Shown here: positions 8,512-15,473 of the stretch, piece by piece | Layout: each line of letters starts with the position of its first letter | How positions within the stretch are numbered: the stretch's first letter is position 1 | Notes under the pieces: generated by a model | Told to the model about the DNA's origin: nothing | Database searches by the model: none | The model's input: the letters and a program-made list of their open reading frames with translations, nothing else | Made by a program: the position numbers and the translations under genes | Source: Desulfobacterales bacterium | Lineage (GTDB): Bacteria > Desulfobacterota > Desulfobacteria > Desulfobacterales > JALSRD01 | Direction of reading: 5' to 3' | Assembly: GCA_026984935.1 (NCBI GenBank) | Contig: JALSRD010000056.1 | Location: forward strand, 1 to 56,748 | DNA length: 56,748 bases

Positions 8512-10212
8512 ATGAAAAAAATCGTATATCCGTTGATGTTGGCCGCTCTGGCGCTGGTCCTGGTAACCCCGGCCATGTCCCATGCTGCCGCAAAGATTTC
8601 GACAACCCAGTTAAAGGCCGGCGACACCGTGACCATCGAGGGCAGCATTGCCCCCGGCCAGGATCTCTACATCGCCGTTGCCGACCAGAAAATGTTCGCC
8701 CCCAAAGACACCAAGGGCGTCAACGAATCCAAGCACTTTAAAAAGGACGAGAAAAAGTTCGGCTTTACTGCCGACAGCAGCGTTCCGGTCTTGTTCTACA
8801 TGCTGACGACCAAACCGGACACCTTCGGCAAAGTCAAAAAGAAAAAATTCGGCGGACCCTCCTTTTTCACCCAGGGCGGAAAACGCGGCCTGTACAGCAC
8901 CACCATGTTCAACCTGGCGAAATTCAGCCAGTTGAGCGATGAAGCCAAAAGCTCGCTGGGGCCCATCAAAACCGAAGACCAGTGGAACTTTTTCAAATAC
9001 ACCCACCAGAAAAAATTCGGCATCTACACCGTCACCAAGGAACAGACCAAGGTGGGCAAGGTGGTCATCTTTTCGCGCAGCGTGCTGACCGACTACGCCA
9101 CCAGCCACAACTACTGGGACAAGGGCACGGTCATCAAGCTGGACAAGGCCACCGGCAAGTTCACGGCGACCTTCAAGACCTTCCGCCACACCCCGCCGGA
9201 CACAAAATTCGACGTTTTCGTCAACGGCAGCAAAATCGGCAGCTACAACGTGGCCGGCAACGGATACTGGATGTCCCTGGGCGGCCGCTATATGAACCCC
9301 ATCTGGATTATCATCGGCGCCATTCTGGTGGGCACCTACTTTTCCATGATCGGCGCGGCCGGCGGCATGCTGATGGCCGCTTTTCAGGTCATGATCGTAC
9401 AGACCGCCGGGCCGGTAGGCATCAACGCCGCCAACGTGCTGCGGCCCTCCAACATGGCGTTGACCCTGTTCTCGCCGCTGGGGTCCTTCTATCGGTATGC
9501 GGTGGTGGAGAAACGCGTGGCCTGGCCGGTGGGGATTTCCTTCGGTGTGGGAATCTTCATCGGCTCCATCTGGCTGGGCAAATACGCCACCCAGTACCTG
9601 CCCATGAAATCGTACAAGGAGTGGCTGGCCGTCCTGGTGGTGATCATGGGTATCCGTACGCTCTATGAACTGTCGCCCAAGGTCATGGAGAAGCGCAAGA
9701 ACATCAAGGCCATGGTGAAAAAGTTCAACGAAGCCGTGGCCAAGGCCAAGGCCGAGGGCACGGCCGTCGAAATGGGCCGCATCGAACCGGTCAAGTCCGG
9801 CATGACCGACTACCGCTTCACCTTCTGGGGCGAAGAGTTCAAGATCAACCCGCTGCTCTTCGGCATCCTGGGCCTGCTCATCGGTGTCGTGTCGCGAAGT
9901 TTCGGCATCGGCGGCGGCTTTCTGCTGGTGCCCGCCATGACCACCCTGGGGGCCCTGCCCATGTACGTGGCCGTACCGGTTTCGCTGATCGGCACCTGTT
10001 TTTCAAGCATCGGTTCCTTCATCGGCTACCTGATCAACGGCTACCTGCCGGACATGACCCTGATGATCGCCATCATCATCGGCGGCTTTGTGGGCGGCAT
10101 GCTGGGCAGCCGGGCTCAGAAGCTCTTCAGCGAAAAGGCACTCAAGATCATTCTGGCGGCAACCTTGTTCTTCCTGTTCTTCCGGTTCTTCAAAATCGAA
10201 GTCTGGATCTAA
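8512..10212 (+). CDS. TauE/SafE-family anion exporter with large N-terminal periplasmic domain
   Basis: A 566-residue protein. Residues 1-26 are a classic signal peptide (MKKIVYPLMLAALAL...SHA) with GGAGGAGG upstream of the ATG. Residues ~27-255 form a lysine-rich extracytoplasmic domain. Two blocks of membrane helices follow (about 262-395 and 455-560), separated by a charged cytoplasmic loop (~400-450). The helix blocks carry the repeated glycine-rich TauE/SafE signatures, seen as GAAGGMLMAAF and FGIGGGFLLVPA. Family members export sulfite, sulfoacetate or other small anions. A standard TauE protein has about 250-300 residues, so the soluble domain is an addition, possibly a substrate-binding or sensory part. 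In a sulfate reducer, sulfite or thiosulfate are plausible substrates (inference). Confidence 0.88.
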   Translation: MKKIVYPLMLAALALVLVTPAMSHAAAKISTTQLKAGDTVTIEGSIAPGQDLYIAVADQKMFAPKDTKGVNESKHFKKDEKKFGFTADSSVPVLFYMLTTKPDTFGKVKKKKFGGPSFFTQGGKRGLYSTTMFNLAKFSQLSDEAKSSLGPIKTEDQWNFFKYTHQKKFGIYTVTKEQTKVGKVVIFSRSVLTDYATSHNYWDKGTVIKLDKATGKFTATFKTFRHTPPDTKFDVFVNGSKIGSYNVAGNGYWMSLGGRYMNPIWIIIGAILVGTYFSMIGAAGGMLMAAFQVMIVQTAGPVGINAANVLRPSNMALTLFSPLGSFYRYAVVEKRVAWPVGISFGVGIFIGSIWLGKYATQYLPMKSYKEWLAVLVVIMGIRTLYELSPKVMEKRKNIKAMVKKFNEAVAKAKAEGTAVEMGRIEPVKSGMTDYRFTFWGEEFKINPLLFGILGLLIGVVSRSFGIGGGFLLVPAMTTLGALPMYVAVPVSLIGTCFSSIGSFIGYLINGYLPDMTLMIAIIIGGFVGGMLGSRAQKLFSEKALKIILAATLFFLFFRFFKIEVWI

Positions 10213-10236
10213 CCGCCGATTGACACGGATAAAACA

Positions 10237-10266
10237 GGGTTCGGGTGCATCCGAGCACCCGGACCC
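10237..10266 (+). other. strong intergenic hairpin
   Basis: A 12-bp stem (GGGTTCGGGTGC with GCACCCGGACCC, one G-U pair) and a 6-nt loop, 24 nt after the exporter stop. No T-tract follows, so it may be an mRNA-stabilising or partial-termination element rather than a full terminator. Confidence 0.5.
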
Positions 10267-10298
10267 TTCCTGAAAACAAGCGAAAGGACGACGGAGAA

Positions 10299-10943
10299 AT
10301 GGATGCCCTGCTGGATCGGCTGTGGGCCTGGATTCTGGTGACCGTACAGCACATCGTCACAGGGATAGACGTTGTCGTTGCGCCCCTCAACCACCTGGGA
10401 CCGGCGGCGGCCATCACGCTCATCGCGCTGGCAACGGTGGCTTTTTCCAAGTTTTTCAGCCGCCATTACCGAACTTCGCGTTACGTGAAACTCGAAAAGG
10501 CTTTTCGCTACTGGTTCGACGTGCGCCAGGAAGCGCTGAAGTGCGCCGACGGCGAAAAGGCCAAGCTGCTGGCGAAAAACATCGACCAGGCCGAGCTCAA
10601 CCGGGTGTACTACGACTATTTTTTCGAAGGACTGCTGAACAGCCTGCTGACACGCTACCTGCCGCTGATATCCATGCTGGCCTATGTCAACAACGCGTAC
10701 CGGCCGGAGCGTCTCAAGGAACTGTTCGGCCGCAGCTTTATCTTCAGCATCCCATGGGATGCGGGCAAGGATCCCATCGCCCTGGGGGCCGCATTCTGGT
10801 TTGTGGCCTCGGTGGTACTGGTCTATCTGGCCTGGCCCGTGATGACGCGGATACGCCCCGCCCGAAAAAGCCGATCGACGGACAAAATTTCATACGCCGC
10901 CGCCCTGAAACTGCGCCGCGACATGCGATCGAACAGCATATAA
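10299..10943 (+). CDS. EMC3/TMCO1-like (DUF106) membrane protein of the Oxa1/YidC superfamily
   Basis: A 214-residue membrane protein. It has a helix near residues 34-54, a long charged helical hairpin (~58-115) ending in YYDYFFEGLLNSL, a second membrane helix (~118-138) and a third (~160-185). This TM / coiled hairpin / TM-TM pattern is that of DUF106 and EMC3 insertase-like proteins; the match is by architecture, not by a decisive motif. The ATG at 10299 is preceded by GGAG, very close. Family proteins help insert membrane proteins, so here it could assist the neighbouring exporter or sensor. I am only moderately sure of the family. Confidence 0.6.
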   Translation: MDALLDRLWAWILVTVQHIVTGIDVVVAPLNHLGPAAAITLIALATVAFSKFFSRHYRTSRYVKLEKAFRYWFDVRQEALKCADGEKAKLLAKNIDQAELNRVYYDYFFEGLLNSLLTRYLPLISMLAYVNNAYRPERLKELFGRSFIFSIPWDAGKDPIALGAAFWFVASVVLVYLAWPVMTRIRPARKSRSTDKISYAAALKLRRDMRSNSI

Positions 10944-11193
10944 CCTGCCGAAGATACCGGACATAGCCGGGCACAGACTGAAAAACCTCTTTGCACCCAC
11001 TGGACCATCTGCCGGGCGGCCGTTTTTCCCCGCACCGGCACCCCCTCTTTGAAACGGATCCAACGCGCCCTGCACTGCGCTGAAAAAAATGGCGGCCGGC
11101 ACCCGCGGACACCCCATTGACAGCCTTTTCGGAGTGTGCTTCAATTCCGGGGAAGTTTGACCCTACAACGACTCAATCCGGACTAGCGAGCCG

Positions 11194-11574
11194 ATGAAAA
11201 TTATTCTTGCCTACAGTGTTGCGCTGATTTTATCCCTGATCAACGGCAAGCTGGTGGCCGGGACCATCAGCGGCATCATTCTATCGCCTTTCGCCAGGCC
11301 GCTGGCTCATCTGAAAAGCATTGAGCGTTACGGGATCCCCTTTCTGCAGGGAATCGCCATGGGAGGTGTGGCGGTTTTCACCGCCCAGTGGGTACTGGCA
11401 TGGTTCGGTTTTCCCATCGCCTGGCTGACGATCGGCCTGCTGCTCATCGGATTTGTCGTCATTTGCAGCTATCTTTCAAAAAACGCCGCCGAAAGGCATT
11501 TTCACATTTCCGCCGGTATCGGCGAGGTGCTGGGCATCTGTCTTGCCGGCAGCTACTTTCTGCATCTTGTCTGA
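11194..11574 (+). CDS. small hydrophobic membrane protein, unknown function
   Basis: A 126-residue protein with four likely membrane helices (about 1-22, 48-70, 76-94 and 105-124) and few charged residues except in two loops (HLKSIERYG, SKNAAERHFH). I do not recognise a family. It follows the EMC3-like gene after 250 bp with no identifiable feature, and is 47 bp before another small membrane protein and the kinase gene. It is probably part of the same sigma-54-controlled cluster. Confidence 0.65.
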   Translation: MKIILAYSVALILSLINGKLVAGTISGIILSPFARPLAHLKSIERYGIPFLQGIAMGGVAVFTAQWVLAWFGFPIAWLTIGLLLIGFVVICSYLSKNAAERHFHISAGIGEVLGICLAGSYFLHLV

Positions 11575-11621
11575 AAATTGAAAGCCTCCGGCGTGTTCAT
11601 CACAGCGCCGCTTCTCACCAG

Positions 11622-12143
11622 ATGATGAAGTTTTGCCGCATATACCAACGGGCCTGTAAAACCGCTTCCCTACGCCTGTTTTGCGTTGCGGCGGTCCTTG
11701 GGTGGCAGCTCCTGAACCCTTCTGCGGCCGCGGCCACCCAGGGGCACGGCGGTATCGAGGGCGTCTATGTACATCAGATGGCCCACCTGCTGTTTCTTCT
11801 GTCCATGGTTATTCTGATTTTCCGCCTGCGCAGAAATGGGCTGACCGGGCAGAAAGGCTGGCGCCTGATTCAGTATGCGGCCCTGTTTTTTATCCTCTGG
11901 AATATTGACGCCATGGCCGTACACCTGCTGGACGACCAGTTCAAAGTGATCCAGGCCCGCACCATGGGCCCCTGGATGATGCGCATCACCTCTCTGCCGC
12001 CTTCGACCGGTCTGCAGATGTTCTACTATGTCGCAAGGCTGGACCATTTTCTCTGCGTGCCGGCCATGTTCTTTTTATACACGGGATTGAAACAGCTGCT
12101 GCAGGCAGCGGGCAGCAACCCGCCGGGACCGCCGAACCCATGA
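11622..12143 (+). CDS. membrane protein with His-containing helices, unknown function, translationally coupled to the kinase
   Basis: A 173-residue protein starting MMKFCRIY, with an N-terminal signal-like helix (~14-36) ending in a small-residue cleavage-like stretch (SAAAA). Three more hydrophobic helices lie at about 52-70, 84-102 and 140-160. His residues occur at or near helix ends (VHQMAHLL, AVHLL, LDHFLC), which could be heme ligands, but this is speculation. The stop overlaps the start of the kinase gene by four bases (ATGA), so the two are translationally coupled. This suggests it is an accessory sensor or partner for the kinase. Confidence 0.65.
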   Translation: MMKFCRIYQRACKTASLRLFCVAAVLGWQLLNPSAAAATQGHGGIEGVYVHQMAHLLFLLSMVILIFRLRRNGLTGQKGWRLIQYAALFFILWNIDAMAVHLLDDQFKVIQARTMGPWMMRITSLPPSTGLQMFYYVARLDHFLCVPAMFFLYTGLKQLLQAAGSNPPGPPNP

Positions 12144-13735
12144 CACTGCCCGCTTTTCCCATCCGGTTCGTCGACCTGATCGGCGCCGTGCTGATGATCG
12201 TTTTTTCCCTGCTGAGCCTGTTCTTTGTTTTCCGGCTGCGCCAGCGGGACCGCAAAAATATCGTCTGGACCTACCTGTTGTGGGTTTGCATGTCACTGGT
12301 CATTTTCTCCGTTTCGCGCTCGGCCGGACACATTCTCAAACAGGTCCTCATTTTTTCGGGGCGCACGCAGCTGTGGGACCCCATTCGACCCGTCAGCGGT
12401 GCCATCAATACGGTCATGTTCATGGTGGTGGCCTCGGTCACGATTTTTTTCGGCCGCATCTGGCGCATTTACCAGGCGATATTGAAAGACCGCCAGGCCC
12501 TGCAAGTCGCCCACGAAGAGCTCTCCTATCTCAACCAGAACCTCGAAAGGCTGGTGGCACAGCGCACCGAGGCGCTGGCGTTCTCGGAGTACAAGTACCG
12601 GCGCATCTTCGAAGTATCCAAGGACATGATTCTGGTGGCCACCGATGACGGCCGCATCGTGGACTTAAACCCGGTGGGATACGAAATGCTCGGCTGCCCG
12701 CAGGGTGATGAATCGCTGGTAAATCACCGCCGTCTGCAGGATTTTTTGGCGGACGAAAACGTGTGGCCCAAAATCCGCACGGCCATCGCTTCCGACGGTT
12801 TCATCGCCAACGTTGAAATCGAAATGAAGCGCATGGACGGCAGCCGCATGATGTCGCTGGTCAGCGGGAGCATGGATGAGGGGCCCGCCGAAGGCGCACA
12901 CACGATCCACTTCCTGGTCAAAGACATCGAACAGCGCAAGTCCATGGAACAGCAAATGGCCCAGGCCGACAAACTGGCATCCATCGGCCAGCTGGCCGCC
13001 GGCATCGCCCACGAAATCAACAACCCGCTGGGCATCATTCTGGGGTACGCCCAACTGCTGCAGCGCAACGAAAAGCCGGACAGCGAACGCTTCGCGGACC
13101 TGAAAACCATTGAAAAACACGTGCGCAACTGCAAGCTGATCGTCGAAGACCTGCTCAATTTCGCCCGCAGCTCGGATCCCAAGAATGTGTCAATGGATAT
13201 CCACACGGCCATGGACGATGCCTTAAACTTCATCCGCCATCATGCCGACCTGGGCGGCATCGAAGTGGTCCGGCAGTATGCGGCGGGGCTCCCGCTGCTG
13301 AAACTCGACGAAAAGAAAATCAAACAGGTCCTGATCAACCTGATCATGAATGCCAAAGACGCCGTGGGTACCTCCGGCACCATCACGCTCACCACAGACT
13401 GGGACACTGCCAAACGGCAGGTGCGCATCCAGGTGGCAGACAGCGGATACGGTATCGAGCCCCGACACCTGTCACGCATTTTCGACCCTTTTTTCACCAC
13501 CAAGCCCGCCGGCAATGCCACCGGCCTGGGGCTGTCGGTCAGCTATGCCATCGTCAAGAATCACGGCGGCTCTATTGCCGTCAACAGCCGGCCGGGCCAG
13601 GGCGCCTGCTTTACCATTCTGCTGCCGGACCGCCCCAGGGGTGCGGTCCCAACGAAAGTGCACCTGCATGTCACCGATGAAAAAGGTCCCCTAGTCCCCG
13701 GTACAGGACCCTACCCGGCGGAGGTTGAACGATAA
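12140..13735 (+). CDS. membrane-bound PAS sensor histidine kinase
   Basis: A 531-residue kinase. Three N-terminal membrane helices lie near 9-32, 41-60 and 85-106, followed by a coiled coil (~112-146), one PAS domain (~150-270), a HisKA domain and a HATPase domain (~385-495). The phospho-acceptor is His291 in AGIAHEINNPLG. ATP-binding boxes are visible as NLIMNAKDA, DSGYGI and GLGLSVSYAI. It is of the NtrB/AtoS type that controls sigma-54 activators, and its cognate regulator starts 18 bp downstream. A Pro-rich tail of ~35 residues extends beyond the ATPase domain. What it senses is unknown; the coupled membrane gene and the exporter upstream hint at an anion or respiratory signal. Confidence 0.93.
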   Translation: MTLPAFPIRFVDLIGAVLMIVFSLLSLFFVFRLRQRDRKNIVWTYLLWVCMSLVIFSVSRSAGHILKQVLIFSGRTQLWDPIRPVSGAINTVMFMVVASVTIFFGRIWRIYQAILKDRQALQVAHEELSYLNQNLERLVAQRTEALAFSEYKYRRIFEVSKDMILVATDDGRIVDLNPVGYEMLGCPQGDESLVNHRRLQDFLADENVWPKIRTAIASDGFIANVEIEMKRMDGSRMMSLVSGSMDEGPAEGAHTIHFLVKDIEQRKSMEQQMAQADKLASIGQLAAGIAHEINNPLGIILGYAQLLQRNEKPDSERFADLKTIEKHVRNCKLIVEDLLNFARSSDPKNVSMDIHTAMDDALNFIRHHADLGGIEVVRQYAAGLPLLKLDEKKIKQVLINLIMNAKDAVGTSGTITLTTDWDTAKRQVRIQVADSGYGIEPRHLSRIFDPFFTTKPAGNATGLGLSVSYAIVKNHGGSIAVNSRPGQGACFTILLPDRPRGAVPTKVHLHVTDEKGPLVPGTGPYPAEVER

Positions 13736-13752
13736 ATCATGGGAAACGCTTC

Positions 13753-15150
13753 ATGGCTGATAAAATTCTGATTATCGACGACGAACAGGATATGCTGCAG
13801 CTTTTAAAGCGCAGCCTGGAGCCGGATCTGAACTGCCGGGTGGAGACGGCCGCATCCGCTGAAGCCGCGTTGAAGATGCTCTCGGTGCAGCCCTACGACC
13901 TGATCCTGGCGGACATCAAAATGCCGGGCATGGACGGTCTGGAGCTGCTGGAGCTCATCAAGCGCGAACATGCGGATTTGACCGTGGTCATGATGACCGC
14001 CTACGGCCGCATCGAAATGGCGGTGGAAGCCATGAAGCGCGGCGCCTACGATTTCATCACCAAGCCTTTTGACCACGATGCCCTGCTGCTGCGGCTGGAA
14101 AAGGCGCTGGAGCGCAGCAAGCTGCTCAAGGAAAACATCAAGTACCAGCGGGAATTTCAGAACCAGCATGTATTCCAGAAGCTGGTTGGCAAAAGCGCCG
14201 CCATGCAGCGTGTCTACGAAGCCATCCAGATGGTGGCCAAGACCGACCTGACCGTTCTGATCACCGGCGAATCGGGTACCGGTAAGGATCTCACGGCCCG
14301 CGCCATTCATGCCATGAGCCAGCGCAGCAAAAATGCATTTGTGGCCGTCAACTGCCCCTCAGTGCCCGAACAAATTTTGGAAAGTGAACTCTTCGGCTAC
14401 CGCAAAGGGGCTTTTACGCATGCCACGCAAAACAAAATCGGCCTGTTTCAGGAAGCCCAGCACGGCACCATTTTCTTAGACGAAATCGGTGACATCAGCC
14501 CGACCATCCAGACCAAGCTGCTGCGGGTACTGCAGGAAAAGGAGATCAAACCGCTGGGCGATCCCAAGTCCATTGAAGTGGATGTACGGATCATCGCCTC
14601 GACCAACCAGAAACTGAAAGAAAAGATCAAAAAGGCCGAATTCCGTGAAGATTTTTTCTATCGCATCAACGTGCTGCCCATCCGACTGCCGGCCCTGCGC
14701 GAGCACCGCGAGGACATCCCGCTGATTGCCAACCACCTGACCAAGATGCACTGCGCCAAACTCAACAAACCCCCGAAGCGCATATCCACCGAACTGATGG
14801 AAATCTTCATGCAGCGCCGCTGGGAGGGCAACGTTCGCGAAATGGAAAACGTCGTGATGCGCGGGATTCTCTTTTCAACGGGCGACGAGATCCGGCCTTC
14901 GGATGTCGGCCTGAAAAAGAGCTCCATGCCCGAGTGCCTGGTTGAAAATGCCGTGCAGGAGCTGCCCTACAAAGAGGCCAAAGAAAAGACCCTGCAGCTG
15001 TTCAACTCCCGCTATATCGGGCGCCTGCTGACGCTTTCGAAGGGCAACGTTTCACAGGCTGCCAGGCAGTGCGGCCTGGAACGTCAGGCCCTGCAGCAGA
15101 TCATGCGCCGCTACGGCGTCAACGCGGCAGGATACCGCAAGCAGTCCTGA
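13753..15150 (+). CDS. NtrC-family sigma-54-dependent response regulator
   Basis: A 465-residue regulator with receiver domain (Asp54 in LILADIKMPG), AAA+ domain with Walker A GESGTGKD at 172-179, and a Fis-type helix-turn-helix at the C-terminus (GNVSQAARQCGLERQALQQ). The sigma-54 contact loop reads GAFTHA instead of the usual GAFTGA; the FT core is kept, so activity is plausible but altered coupling is possible. It should activate RpoN promoters, the obvious candidate being 7894-7909 ahead of its own operon. It pairs with the kinase just upstream. Confidence 0.94.
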   Translation: MADKILIIDDEQDMLQLLKRSLEPDLNCRVETAASAEAALKMLSVQPYDLILADIKMPGMDGLELLELIKREHADLTVVMMTAYGRIEMAVEAMKRGAYDFITKPFDHDALLLRLEKALERSKLLKENIKYQREFQNQHVFQKLVGKSAAMQRVYEAIQMVAKTDLTVLITGESGTGKDLTARAIHAMSQRSKNAFVAVNCPSVPEQILESELFGYRKGAFTHATQNKIGLFQEAQHGTIFLDEIGDISPTIQTKLLRVLQEKEIKPLGDPKSIEVDVRIIASTNQKLKEKIKKAEFREDFFYRINVLPIRLPALREHREDIPLIANHLTKMHCAKLNKPPKRISTELMEIFMQRRWEGNVREMENVVMRGILFSTGDEIRPSDVGLKKSSMPECLVENAVQELPYKEAKEKTLQLFNSRYIGRLLTLSKGNVSQAARQCGLERQALQQIMRRYGVNAAGYRKQS

Positions 15151-15372
15151 TGCGTTGTTTTTCAAGAACGGCCGTTGCGGCATCGCCCGCAGCCGGCTGA
15201 AAAGGGCGGCCCCGGGACTATCGGCCCTTCCCAATAGATTCCGGAAACTTCGGGTTATACGTGTTGCGGATGTGCTCCTGTGCCCATGGGGAGCAGAACC
15301 GACGTGCATCCGGCGCGCTGTGCTGCCTATGGTGCCCGTATGGCGCACCTGCCAGGGCCCTGAAGATTACCC

Positions 15373-15418
15373 TTGACAAGATGTTGTTTCGGTTGCTAAA
15401 TGAATGAGTATTCATTCA
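15373..15418 (+). promoter_or_regulatory. sigma-70 promoter overlapped by a TetR/FadR-type operator
   Basis: TTGACA at 15373-15378 and TAAATG at 15397-15402 (spacer 18 bp) form a promoter for the beta-oxidation genes. The 18-mer TGAATGAGTATTCATTCA at 15401-15418 is a near-perfect palindrome (16 of 18 positions) covering the -10/start region. It closely resembles the operator described for Bacillus subtilis FadR (TetR family, acyl-CoA-responsive). No tetR gene lies in the window, so the repressor would act from elsewhere. Confidence 0.75.
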
Positions 15419-15473
15419 GTTTTTGTCCTGAGTTTGTGCACGAGCCTTGGCTCATCAGAACAAGGAGGTTGCC

